Below are positions 49,281 to 57,176 of a stretch of 64,000 nucleotides of DNA, in pieces. The translations under genes and the position numbers were made by a program. How positions within the stretch are numbered: the stretch's first letter is position 1; each line of letters opens with the position of its first letter. The notes beneath the pieces were generated by a model, which saw only the letters and a program-made list of their open reading frames with translations, did no database searches and was not told the origin of the DNA. The DNA comes from JACVRM01 sp036824245 (GTDB lineage: Bacteria; Actinomycetota; Thermoleophilia; Gaiellales; Gaiellaceae). The stretch is taken from contig DAITAO010000001.1 in the NCBI GenBank assembly GCA_036824245.1, positions 45,758-109,757 of the forward strand, in the 5' to 3' direction.

Positions 49281-51284
49281 GTGTCACACGACACCGACAA
49301 GCTCATCCGGCAGCTCTCACTCGTCGCGTTCCTGATGGCGGAACGCCGGCTGATCACTGCGCGGGACGTGAAGCAGAACGTGGAGGGCTATTCAGAGATG
49401 TCGGACGAGGCGTTCGCGAGGCGCTTCTATTCCGACCGGGCCGAGCTGCTGGCGCTCGGCGTGCCGCTCGACTCGCAGCGGGACGAGTTCACCGGCGAGG
49501 AGCTGTACACGCTGCGCTCGGAGCGCTACTTCCTGCCTCCGCTCGAGCTTTCGGACGACGAGCTTGCGGCCCTGCAGACGTGCCTCTATCTGCTGGAGGG
49601 CAAGTTCGCCTACGCGGAGCCGTTACGCCTCGCGCTCCAGAACCTTGCGCTGGGCCGACCGGGCTTCCGCGAGCCTGCCACGGAGACTGCCGTCCGGGTG
49701 GAGGTCTTCGATCCGGACTACTCGCCCGAGATGCCCGGCCGGCTCGCCAAGCTCGAGGCTGCCATCTCCAAGCAGCGCACCGTCAAGTTCTCCTACTGGT
49801 CGATAGCCCGCGACGAGGTTGCCGAGCGGCTGGTCAATCCCTATGCGCTGCTCTCGGACAACGGAGTCTGGTACCTGATCGGCTTCGACCTCGAGCGCGA
49901 GGCGATACGCACCTTCCGCGTCTCGCGCATCCGGGGCGACATTCGACTGGCCACGCGGCGAGAGCGCGACTTCCGGCTGCCGGCGGAGTTCGAGGTGGAG
50001 GAGTTCCGCGGACGCCCGCCCTGGCAGATCGGCGACATCGCCGGCGATGCGCGCATCGCAGTGGCCGGTGACACCGCCTGGTGGGTGAAGCGTGTCTTCG
50101 GCGATCGCGGCAAGGTCGTCGACGGCGTCTTCACCACGGAGTACGCAAGCCTTCCGCTCCTGGCGGCCTGGATCCTGCGTCAAGACGGGCGCGCCGTCCC
50201 GCTCGATCCGCCCGAGCTCGTCCGCGAGGTGCAGGACTCGCTGGCCCGCGTCCGGGAGCGCCACGCCGGCGACCCGCCCGAGCTGAGCCGCGAGGCGAGA
50301 CCTGTTGTCGGCGAGCCGGCCGAGCGCCCCGCCGGGCCGGTGGCTCCCGAGCGCTTCGGTGTGCTGCAGGCGCTCCTCGCGTATCTGCTCGACCGCTGCG
50401 GCGACCGCACGTCGGCCGACATCCCCGCCGCCGAGCTGGTCGAGCGCTTCCATATCCCGCACGAGGCCCTCGAGGAGCACCTCTCACTGCTCAACCTCGT
50501 GAACTTCGGCGGCGGCTGCTACGCCGTCTACGCGCAGCTGGACGGCGAGACCGTGCACGTCGAGAAGGAGCTTTTCGGCGACACGTTCAGGTCGCCTCCA
50601 CGGCTCACGCCCCTCGAGGCTCGTGCGATCCGGCTGGCGCTCGAGTTCGTGGGGCCGATGATCGCGGCCGACGCACACACACCGCTCGATCGCGTGCGGC
50701 GCAAGCTCGAGGAGACATTCGGCGAGTTCGAGCTTGCGCAGACGCCGGAACCGCACGGCAGCGCCGCCGAGGAAGGGCTCCTCTCCACGCTCACGACCGG
50801 GATACGCGACCGTCGCCTGGTCGAGCTCGAGTATCTGAAGGGCGGCGAGGAGACGCCGTCTCAGCGGGTGGTCGAGCCGTATGCGATCGAGCGCCGTCTG
50901 CCCTTCTGGTACGTCCACACGTGGGATACGACGAGCGGCGGCGAGCGCAGCTTCCGGCTCGACCGGATGCGTCGTGCGAGGCTGTCGCGCAAGCACTTCG
51001 AGCCGCGCGAGGGCTTCGAGCCACAGGGGCTACGCGACGCGCGCCGGGCGCGCATCTGGTACTCGCCCGCGGTGGCCCGCTGGAAGATCGAGCGCGGGGC
51101 ACGGGCGCTCGTGGACGGTTCTGCGGTGGCGGAGCCCGCCGTCGGGAGCCCGGAGTGGCTGGTGGGCGAGATCCTCTCCGACCGCGGCGAGGCAGTCGTG
51201 CTCGAGCCGGGTGACCTGCGGCGGCAGATTGCGAAGCGGGCCGCGGCGCTCGCCAAGGAACTGAAGGTCGCCGCGCCGGCCTAG
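49281..51284 (+). CDS. Fused PafB-PafC-like double WYL-domain regulator
   Basis: The 667-aa product has two tandem regulator halves. Half one: helix-turn-helix region (DKLIRQLSLVAFLMAERRLITARDV) and WYL domain (KQRTVKFSYWSIARDEVAERLVNPYALLSDNGVWYLIGFD). Half two: FGVLQALLAYLLDRCGDRTSADIPAAELVERFHI and a second WYL domain (DRRLVELEYLKGGEETPSQRVVEPYAIERRLPFWYVHTWD). PafB and PafC are usually separate genes that activate the mycobacterial LexA-independent DNA-damage response; fused forms are known. The GTG at 49281 has AGGGGG just upstream. No proteasome or Pup genes are in the window. Confidence 0.88.
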   Translation: MSHDTDKLIRQLSLVAFLMAERRLITARDVKQNVEGYSEMSDEAFARRFYSDRAELLALGVPLDSQRDEFTGEELYTLRSERYFLPPLELSDDELAALQTCLYLLEGKFAYAEPLRLALQNLALGRPGFREPATETAVRVEVFDPDYSPEMPGRLAKLEAAISKQRTVKFSYWSIARDEVAERLVNPYALLSDNGVWYLIGFDLEREAIRTFRVSRIRGDIRLATRRERDFRLPAEFEVEEFRGRPPWQIGDIAGDARIAVAGDTAWWVKRVFGDRGKVVDGVFTTEYASLPLLAAWILRQDGRAVPLDPPELVREVQDSLARVRERHAGDPPELSREARPVVGEPAERPAGPVAPERFGVLQALLAYLLDRCGDRTSADIPAAELVERFHIPHEALEEHLSLLNLVNFGGGCYAVYAQLDGETVHVEKELFGDTFRSPPRLTPLEARAIRLALEFVGPMIAADAHTPLDRVRRKLEETFGEFELAQTPEPHGSAAEEGLLSTLTTGIRDRRLVELEYLKGGEETPSQRVVEPYAIERRLPFWYVHTWDTTSGGERSFRLDRMRRARLSRKHFEPREGFEPQGLRDARRARIWYSPAVARWKIERGARALVDGSAVAEPAVGSPEWLVGEILSDRGEAVVLEPGDLRRQIAKRAAALAKELKVAAPA

Positions 51285-52300
51285 GGACCAGCCAGGCGAT
51301 CAACCGCCCACGAAGCGGCTTCCGCGATCACCGAATCGGGATCACCGGCCAGGCGCTCCGCGTGGTGGCGCTGCTCTGGGCGACCGTTGTTGCCGAGTGC
51401 CACAAGCGCATTGCGCGTGAGATAGCGGCCCTCGTTGCGCGGCACGAATAGGCGGTCATAGCGGCGCGCGAGCTCGGCCGGGTCGGCTTCGAGCCAGTCG
51501 ACGAGCGACACGGTCGGCTCGGCACCGGCAGGGAGCGGCTCCCCGGCGCGGCGCTTCTCGATGCCGCGGTTCCACGGGCAGACGTCCTGGCAGATATCGC
51601 AGCCGTACACCTGGGCACCGAGCTCGGAGCGGTACTCCTCGGGCATCGCGCTCGATGACTGCGTCCAGTAGGAGAGGCACTTGGTGGCATCGAGCGTCCC
51701 GGGCTCGTCGAGCGCTCCGGTCGGGCAAGCGTCGATGCAGAGCGTGCACGTGCCGCAGTCGAGCTGCAGCCGTGGAGTTGCCTCCACCAGGACGTCGGTG
51801 ACGAGCGTGCCGAGCACGACCCACGAGCCGTAGCGGCGGGTAATCAGCATCGTGTTCTTTCCGTAGAAGCCGACTCCGGAGCGCGCTGCGCCCTCGCGGT
51901 CGACGTGTTGGTTCGCGTCGACGAGCACGCGGTATGCGCCGCCGAGGCGGCGGCCGAGCGCGTCGAGCTTCTCACGCAGCTCGCCGTAGGCGTCGTACCA
52001 CGTATAGCGCGGGAGACGGCCCTCCCCCGGTCCGGGCTCCCGACCGCTCGCGTAGTAGCAGAGCGCGGCGGACACCACCGTGCGCGCCCCCGGGAGCAGC
52101 GTCTCGGGGTGACACGAGACCTCCGGATGGGCCATCGTGAAGCGCATGTCGGCGAAGAGCCCACGCGCACGCCGCTCGTGAATGTGCCGCTCGGTGTCCT
52201 GGTAGGGCTCGGCGGGTGCCGCGCCGATGACGTCGATGCCGAGCTCCTCAGCGAGCCGCTCGAGCTCGGCGGGGGTCACACGGGTGTCCTGTACAGACAT
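51281..52300 (-). CDS. queG: Epoxyqueuosine reductase
   Basis: QueG reduces epoxyqueuosine in tRNA to queuosine with cobalamin and two [4Fe-4S] clusters. The 339-aa product contains SGVGFYGKNTMLIT, LDCGTCTLCIDACPTGALD and YGCDICQDVCPWNRG, with eight cysteines for the clusters, and a C-terminal HEAT-like part (LTRNALVALGNNGRPEQRHH). ATG 52300 or GTG 52279 may be the start. It overlaps the convergent regulator by four bases. It completes the pathway step after queA elsewhere in the window. Confidence 0.94.
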   Translation of the reverse strand: MSVQDTRVTPAELERLAEELGIDVIGAAPAEPYQDTERHIHERRARGLFADMRFTMAHPEVSCHPETLLPGARTVVSAALCYYASGREPGPGEGRLPRYTWYDAYGELREKLDALGRRLGGAYRVLVDANQHVDREGAARSGVGFYGKNTMLITRRYGSWVVLGTLVTDVLVEATPRLQLDCGTCTLCIDACPTGALDEPGTLDATKCLSYWTQSSSAMPEEYRSELGAQVYGCDICQDVCPWNRGIEKRRAGEPLPAGAEPTVSLVDWLEADPAELARRYDRLFVPRNEGRYLTRNALVALGNNGRPEQRHHAERLAGDPDSVIAEAASWAVDRLAGP

Positions 52301-52310
52301 GTCCTTCGGT

Positions 52311-52337
52311 CTGGGGCCGGCCGCGGGCCTCCCTCCG
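52311..52337. repeat. 27-bp dispersed repeat, copy 2
   Basis: Identical over 27 bases to 30756-30782, here starting 11 bases upstream of the queG start. On the minus strand it contains GGAGGGAGG, which resembles a ribosome binding site but is too far from the ATG to serve it. Confidence 0.6.
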
Positions 52338-52412
52338 ATTCCACGGTAGCGGGGAAATGCGCACATGTGGGAGACGATTTCGAGGCGGAAGCGTGACGAA
52401 TCGTCCGCAGCC

Positions 52413-52418
52413 TACGAT
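52413..52418 (+). promoter_or_regulatory. Probable -10 box (TACGAT) of a leaderless transcript
   Basis: TACGAT ends eight bases before the GTG of the quinone reductase gene; no Shine-Dalgarno sequence is present. Confidence 0.4.
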
Positions 52419-52426
52419 CCGCACCC

Positions 52427-53416
52427 GTGAAGGCGATCCGCATCCACGAGGACGGTGGCCCCGAGGTGCTCCGCTACGAGGACGCTCCAGACCCACGTCC
52501 GGCGGCGGGTGAGGTGCTCGTTCGTCTGCGCGCCGCCTCGCTCAACCGACTCGACATCTGGGTGCGCCGGGGCCTGCCGTCAGTACCGAAGCCCCGCATC
52601 CTGGGCGCGGACGGCGCCGGCACGGTCGAGGAGGCGGGAGAAGGGGTCGACGGGCTCGGGGCCGGCCAGAGGGTGGTGATCAACCCTGGGCTCGAGCACG
52701 GCTCGCGGATCTCCGTGATCGGCGAGCACACGGACGGGACGCATGCCGAGCTGATCGCCGTTCCCGCGACGAACGTCTACCCGCTGGTTGACGGCCTCGG
52801 CTTCGAGGAGGCGGCTGCGTTTCCGCTCGTGTTCGAGACCGTCCATCGCATGCTCGTGCGGAAGGCGCAGCTCGCCGAGGGCGAGTGGGTGCTGGTCTGG
52901 GGCGTGGGCAGCGGCATCGGGTCGGCCGCCCTGACGATCGCCAAAGCGCTGGGCGCGCGCGTCCTCGCCACGTCGTCGAGCGACGAGAAACTGGCGCGTG
53001 GACGCGAGCTAGGCGCCGACGAGACCGTCAACCACGCCTCAGGCGACGTCGCCGCCGAGGCGAAGCGAGTCACGGACGGCCGCGGCGTCGACGTCGTCGT
53101 CGAGCACGTGGGCGAGGCGACCTGGCAGACCTCGCTCCAGGCGGCGCGCCAGGAGGGTCGAATCGTCGTCTGCGGTGCGACCACCGGCCCGAACCCGCCC
53201 GCCGCGCTCCACCGCATCTGGTGGAAGCAGCTCGTCGTGTACGGATCGACGATGGGTACTCCCGCTGACTTCGAGGCGGCTTACCACCTCGTGGCGACGG
53301 GCCGGGCCCGGCCGGTCGTGGACAGCGTCTTCCCGCTCGCGGAGGCACGCGCCGCCCACGAGCGCATGGAGAGCGGCGAGCACTTCGGCAAGATCGTGCT
53401 GCAAATCCTGGAGTGA
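52427..53416 (+). CDS. Medium-chain dehydrogenase/reductase, NADPH:quinone oxidoreductase type
   Basis: The 329-aa product begins MKAIRIHEDGGPEVLRYEDA, has the GroES-like domain with AASLNRLDIWVRRG, ILGADGAGTVEEAG and EEAAAFPLVFETVHRML, and the Rossmann motif VLVWGVGSGIGSAALTIAKALGARV. It lacks the catalytic zinc cysteines of alcohol dehydrogenases, which favours a quinone reductase or related reductase. It stands alone between queG (divergent) and the DUF59 gene (convergent). Confidence 0.88.
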   Translation: MKAIRIHEDGGPEVLRYEDAPDPRPAAGEVLVRLRAASLNRLDIWVRRGLPSVPKPRILGADGAGTVEEAGEGVDGLGAGQRVVINPGLEHGSRISVIGEHTDGTHAELIAVPATNVYPLVDGLGFEEAAAFPLVFETVHRMLVRKAQLAEGEWVLVWGVGSGIGSAALTIAKALGARVLATSSSDEKLARGRELGADETVNHASGDVAAEAKRVTDGRGVDVVVEHVGEATWQTSLQAARQEGRIVVCGATTGPNPPAALHRIWWKQLVVYGSTMGTPADFEAAYHLVATGRARPVVDSVFPLAEARAAHERMESGEHFGKIVLQILE

Positions 53417-53574
53417 GCAGCGCGCGGCTCGCCTGCCGTCGGCTGAGACGACCCCGCCCGTGCGATTTCCCACGAGCGGGCGCTGTCCGGCGAATAGGAC
53501 AGTCGGCGGAGCCGGGCTCAGCCCGGCGCAGCCACACCGCGGCCGCGGCGCGTCATTCTCTGAAGAAGGGGGTC

Positions 53575-53601
53575 AACGGGGGAAACATGGTTTCCCCCGT
53601 T
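53575..53601. terminator. Bidirectional terminator-like palindrome, family B relative
   Basis: AACGGGGGAAAC-ATG-GTTTCCCCCGTT is a perfect 12-bp stem with a T-run at each outer side, four bases before the DUF59 stop and between convergent genes. Its core CGGGGGAA...TTCCCCCG matches family B. A GC-rich GGAGCCGGGCTCAGCCCGGC segment lies nearby at 53509-53528. Confidence 0.65.
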
Positions 53602-53604
53602 CTT

Positions 53605-53904
53605 TCAGCCGAAGCCGAGGATGAACTTGGCGTCTTCGGACATGCGCTCGGGCGTCCAGGGCGGATCCCAGGTGAGCTCGATGTCGACGCGCTCGACGCC
53701 CGGCACGGAGGCAGCCGCTTCGTGGAGGCCTTCCTGGATCATCGGGCCTGCAGGGCAGCCCATCGACGTCAGCGAGTGGATGACCTTGACGCTCGAGTTC
53801 TCGACCTCGACGTCGTAGACGAGCCCCAGCTCGACCACGTCCATGCCCAGCTCGGGGTCTTCGACCGTGCGCAGCGCCTCGAAGACCTCTTCCTTGGTCG
53901 CCAT
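53605..53904 (-). CDS. DUF59/MIP18-family protein (SufT/PaaD-like)
   Basis: The 99-aa product has VFEALRTVEDPELGMDVVELGLVYDVEV and LTSMGCPAGPMIQEGL, the DUF59 signature including the conserved cysteine. Members help assemble Fe-S proteins or the phenylacetate epoxidase. No suf gene is adjacent. It lies 54 bases after glpX and is probably the last gene of that operon. Confidence 0.88.
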   Translation of the reverse strand: MATKEEVFEALRTVEDPELGMDVVELGLVYDVEVENSSVKVIHSLTSMGCPAGPMIQEGLHEAAASVPGVERVDIELTWDPPWTPERMSEDAKFILGFG

Positions 53905-53958
53905 GCGGTCAGCGTACCTGTGTGCCGCTGCCCGTGAGGGTCAGCCTGGCTCGCTCGG

Positions 53959-54969
53959 CTAGAACCCCGGGAGACGGACTTCCTCGCGGCGTTCGCGCGC
54001 GAAGAAGTGGACGCCGTCGACGAAGCGCACCCAGCTGCACCTCGTGCACATGACCAGCGTGTGCGTGAGGGCGCTGTCCGCGTGGTAGCGCACGCCGCGC
54101 AGCAGATCCCCGTTCGACACGCCCGTCGCGGCCACGATCACCTCGCTGGGGGCCAGGTCGTCGATGGTGAAGACCCGCTCGATGTCGTCGATCCCCTGCG
54201 CCTCGGCCTCCTCGATCTGACGGCGCGACGTTGGCCACAGCTGCGCCTGCAGCTCGCCTCCCAGACAGCGCAGCGCCGCCGCCGCCAGGACGGCCTGGCG
54301 CGTGCCGCCGATGCCGATCGCCAGGTGATCGTTGGTGCCGCGGATAGCCGCCGAGACCGAAGCGGTGACGTCGCCGTCGGCAATCAGCTTGATGCGGGCG
54401 CCTGCCTGGCGGATCTCCTCGATCAGGTCGTGATGGCGAGCCCTGTCGAGGACAATCGTGGTGATGTCTTCGGGGCGCCGCCCGAATGCATCGGCAATTG
54501 CGCGGATGTTGTCACCGACCGGCGCGAGCAGATCGATGCGGCCGCGTGCGCGGGGGCCGACGGACATTTTGCGCATGTACATGTCGGGCAGTGTCTGGAG
54601 GGATCCACGCGGGCCGACGGCGATCATCGACATCGCTCCGCTCGCCCCGCGCGCGACGATGCCGCTGCCCTCGATCGGGTCGACGGCCAGATCGACCGCT
54701 TCGCCGCCGGCGCCGACCTGCCGGCCCGGTGCGAGCTCCTCGGGCCCCTCGGCGGCTCCGATCACGACCTGCCCGTCGATCGGCTGGATCTGGAGCGCCT
54801 CCCACATTGCACGCGCGGCGGTGGCGGCGGCCGCCTCATCGTCGGCTCGCCCCAGCCACCGGGCGCCGGCGAGTGCCGCGCGCTCGGTCACGCGTGCGTA
54901 CGTCTCGCAGCCGCACGCGCGCTCCTGCCCCACCTCGGTGGGCGTCGTCTCGGGCACCGTCTGCGTCAC
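53959..54969 (-). CDS. glpX: Class II fructose-1,6-bisphosphatase
   Basis: GlpX hydrolyses fructose 1,6-bisphosphate in gluconeogenesis. The 336-aa product contains GAAEGPEELAPG, DLAVDPIEGSGIVARGASGAMSMIAVG (metal site), KMSVGPRARGRIDLLAPV, DRARHHDLIEEIRQAG, ADGDVTASVSAAI and GIGGTRQAVLAAAALRCLGG, all typical. The GTG at 54969 overlaps the 2-phosphoglycerate kinase stop by four bases, so gluconeogenesis is tied to the phosphoglycerate branch. Confidence 0.95.
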   Translation of the reverse strand: MTQTVPETTPTEVGQERACGCETYARVTERAALAGARWLGRADDEAAAATAARAMWEALQIQPIDGQVVIGAAEGPEELAPGRQVGAGGEAVDLAVDPIEGSGIVARGASGAMSMIAVGPRGSLQTLPDMYMRKMSVGPRARGRIDLLAPVGDNIRAIADAFGRRPEDITTIVLDRARHHDLIEEIRQAGARIKLIADGDVTASVSAAIRGTNDHLAIGIGGTRQAVLAAAALRCLGGELQAQLWPTSRRQIEEAEAQGIDDIERVFTIDDLAPSEVIVAATGVSNGDLLRGVRYHADSALTHTLVMCTRCSWVRFVDGVHFFARERREEVRLPGF

Positions 54970-55871
54970 GACACCGTTTGTACTCGTTGCGCAGCGTCCA
55001 ACACAAGCTCCATTACAGCTGCGACAGCAGCTTCCACGCCGGTGTTGACGATCACCGGCACGTCGCTGCGCCGGGCGCGCTCGAGGATGTAGCCCTGGAG
55101 GGCCCTGATGTTCGTGAAGTGCGAGACGTACTTCTCGAGCGGACGTAGGCCCTGGGACGCCGCATCACGGATGTAGAAGTGACCGAGGTGCTCGTCCTCG
55201 TCCTGGATCGAGATCACGCACTGCACGACGAGCGGGCCCTCGATGGGCGGCAGCATCCCCGGCACGAGATGGACGCCCTCGATCACCATCGACCAGCCCT
55301 CCTGCAGCGCCCGGTCGATGGCCGCCCGCACGCCGACCAGCACGTTGCGTGTCTGATCGAGGAAGCCTGGCAGCATCCCCTCGGGGACATCGTCCTGATC
55401 AACCGCAACACGCGCCTCGAAACTGGAATCGTGGACCGACGGCATGAATTCGCGGGTGAAGAAGGCCCGCATCGTCTGGCGGATGAAATCCGTCGACGTC
55501 ACCCGCGTGATGCCGAGCCGGTACGCGGCCTCCGTGGCGACTGTCGACTTGCCCGTGCCGGTGGCGCCGCCGACGAGCAGGATGATCGGAACGTCGAGCT
55601 GCTGGAGGTTGCCGTAGCGCCGCAGCCTGCTCGCAACCCGGCCTCCCTCATCGGCGCCCAGCACCTCGACCGCCAGCTCCTCGACACGGTCCAGCGAGAC
55701 CGGCCCGCCGCCCTGGTTGGTCAGGTCGACCTCGATACGGCGTGCAAGCTCGTAGGCGCGATCGGGGGCGAGACCGGTGGCCATCATGGCCCGGGCCATC
55801 AGGCCCTTGGAATACGGCGGGCCTTCGTCCCCGCCGAGCGGCAGCGGATCAAGTCGCCGCGGCTCGCTCAT
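54966..55871 (-). CDS. 2-phosphoglycerate kinase
   Basis: The 301-aa product matches archaeal-type 2-phosphoglycerate kinase, which makes 2,3-diphosphoglycerate from 2-phosphoglycerate and ATP. An N-terminal ATP-cone-like part (YSKGLMARAMMATGLAPDRA, ELARRIEVDL) is followed by the P-loop IILLVGGATGTGKSTVATEAAYRLGI, TDFIRQTMRAFF, and MVIEGVHLVPGML. The ATG overlaps the stop of the cyclic diphosphoglycerate synthetase by four bases, the enzyme that would use its product. The pairing makes the call much firmer than sequence alone. Confidence 0.85.
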   Translation of the reverse strand: MSEPRRLDPLPLGGDEGPPYSKGLMARAMMATGLAPDRAYELARRIEVDLTNQGGGPVSLDRVEELAVEVLGADEGGRVASRLRRYGNLQQLDVPIILLVGGATGTGKSTVATEAAYRLGITRVTSTDFIRQTMRAFFTREFMPSVHDSSFEARVAVDQDDVPEGMLPGFLDQTRNVLVGVRAAIDRALQEGWSMVIEGVHLVPGMLPPIEGPLVVQCVISIQDEDEHLGHFYIRDAASQGLRPLEKYVSHFTNIRALQGYILERARRSDVPVIVNTGVEAAVAAVMELVLDAAQRVQTVS

Positions 55872-57133
55872 CGGCCGTAGCTCGGCTCATGCGTGTCAGT
55901 GAGTGCGCGCAGATGCTCGTCCAGGTCCGGCTCGCCGGGCAGAGGGCGCAGCTCGCTGTCTGCGAGTACGAGCTCGGCTCCGCGCTTCACTGCGGTCTCG
56001 GCCACCACGTCGATCGCGGCAGCCTTCAGCTCGACGAGGAAGACATCCGCATCGACTCGCTCGAGGTCCTGCCGCAGCTCCTCGCGCCGCGCGAGGTTGC
56101 CCGAGACGGTCACCTCGGCGGCGCCGAATTCGCTGCGCAGGTGCTCGACGAGGAGGGGGTGTGTGTCGGGAGGTGCGGTCACGAAGTAGGCGACGCGCCG
56201 TCCCGTCACCGTACGGAGCGGGCGCGGCCGCAGGGCCACCGCAACGACCGGCAGCTCTTTCACGGCCAGGATCTCGCTCCGGACATCCTCGTATGCGTTG
56301 TCCTGCTCGCTCATCGTCAGCACGACGAGGTCGGAGACGAGGATGCGGTAAGCGTTCAGGAATCCGGCCGCCAGCTCCGGCGGCTGGTGGGCCGGCACGA
56401 CGAGCACCCGGGCGTCGGCGGCCACGGGCGGTAGCGCCGCGCCGCTGCCGTCCAGCACGAGGAGGGCGGGGCTACGCTCGCGGGCGAGCTCGAGGCCCGC
56501 AGGCACGTTCGAGATCGACGTGGCTCCCGCCAGCCCACCACCGCAGCGGCGGCAGCCGATCGTCGGCACGCCGGTCAGCGCCGCGGTCTCCAGGTAGTCC
56601 GATGCAGCATGATGCCCCGCTCGCGAGCGTTCGAGCAGATCCTCGAGCGTCGGTGGATGCTCCACGAGCTCCGGCTCGGGTGGCCCTCCTCGCCCCATGG
56701 CGAGCACCAGCACGTCCCTGTCTCGCGCCAGAAGCCTGGCGACGTGCCCTGTCACGGCGGTCTTACCGACGCGCTTGCCCGTTCCGATCACCGCCAGAGT
56801 CGGCAGCTGCACCTCCTCGAAGCCCGGTGGCTCCAGGTAGAAATCCGGTCCGGCATACGGAAGCCCGAGTGCGAGCACGCGGCTCGCCATGCGGAAGCGC
56901 TCGCGCGGGCCGAGCACCGGCTCGTCGGAGAGGTCGACAACCACCTCGGGCTCGTGCTCGGCGATCCCGGCCTCGAGGTCGGGGACGAGCCTGACACCGT
57001 AATCGTCGTCGCCGCGCAGCTTCTCGCTGCCGCCCGCCAGGTAGGCGGCCACGACCTCGTATGAGAGGGCGCGGAGCGCGTCCCGCACGACGGGCGGGTA
57101 GTGCTCCCCGTCGATTACTGCCAGGGCTTTCAT
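55868..57133 (-). CDS. Cyclic 2,3-diphosphoglycerate synthetase
   Basis: The enzyme closes 2,3-diphosphoglycerate to its cyclic form with ATP. The 421-aa product starts MKALAVIDGEHYPPVVRDAL, has the P-loop TLAVIGTGKRVGKTAVTGHV, then VLVLAMGRGGPPEPELV, GCRRCGGGLAGATSISNVPAG and a C-terminal region ending near the GlpX operon overlap. These features match the cDPGS family described from thermophilic methanogens. Its Shine-Dalgarno sequence (GGGAG) lies inside a strong hairpin (57137-57175). It is followed, with overlap, by 2-phosphoglycerate kinase. Confidence 0.85.
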   Translation of the reverse strand: MKALAVIDGEHYPPVVRDALRALSYEVVAAYLAGGSEKLRGDDDYGVRLVPDLEAGIAEHEPEVVVDLSDEPVLGPRERFRMASRVLALGLPYAGPDFYLEPPGFEEVQLPTLAVIGTGKRVGKTAVTGHVARLLARDRDVLVLAMGRGGPPEPELVEHPPTLEDLLERSRAGHHAASDYLETAALTGVPTIGCRRCGGGLAGATSISNVPAGLELARERSPALLVLDGSGAALPPVAADARVLVVPAHQPPELAAGFLNAYRILVSDLVVLTMSEQDNAYEDVRSEILAVKELPVVAVALRPRPLRTVTGRRVAYFVTAPPDTHPLLVEHLRSEFGAAEVTVSGNLARREELRQDLERVDADVFLVELKAAAIDVVAETAVKRGAELVLADSELRPLPGEPDLDEHLRALTDTHEPSYGR

Positions 57134-57136
57134 TCA

Positions 57137-57175
57137 GGCTCCCGGCCGGAAAATGCGCAGCATTTTCCGGGAGCC
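57137..57175 (-). promoter_or_regulatory. Hairpin that sequesters the cDPGS ribosome binding site
   Basis: On the minus strand GGCTCCCGGAAAATGC pairs with GCATTTTCC...GGGAGCC across a three-base loop, a 16-bp stem with a four-base bulge. The downstream arm contains the GGGAG ribosome binding site used by the synthetase ATG at 57133. It starts right after the stop of the upstream phosphoesterase gene, so it could attenuate translation or act as a weak terminator. Confidence 0.6.
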
Positions 57176-57176
57176 A

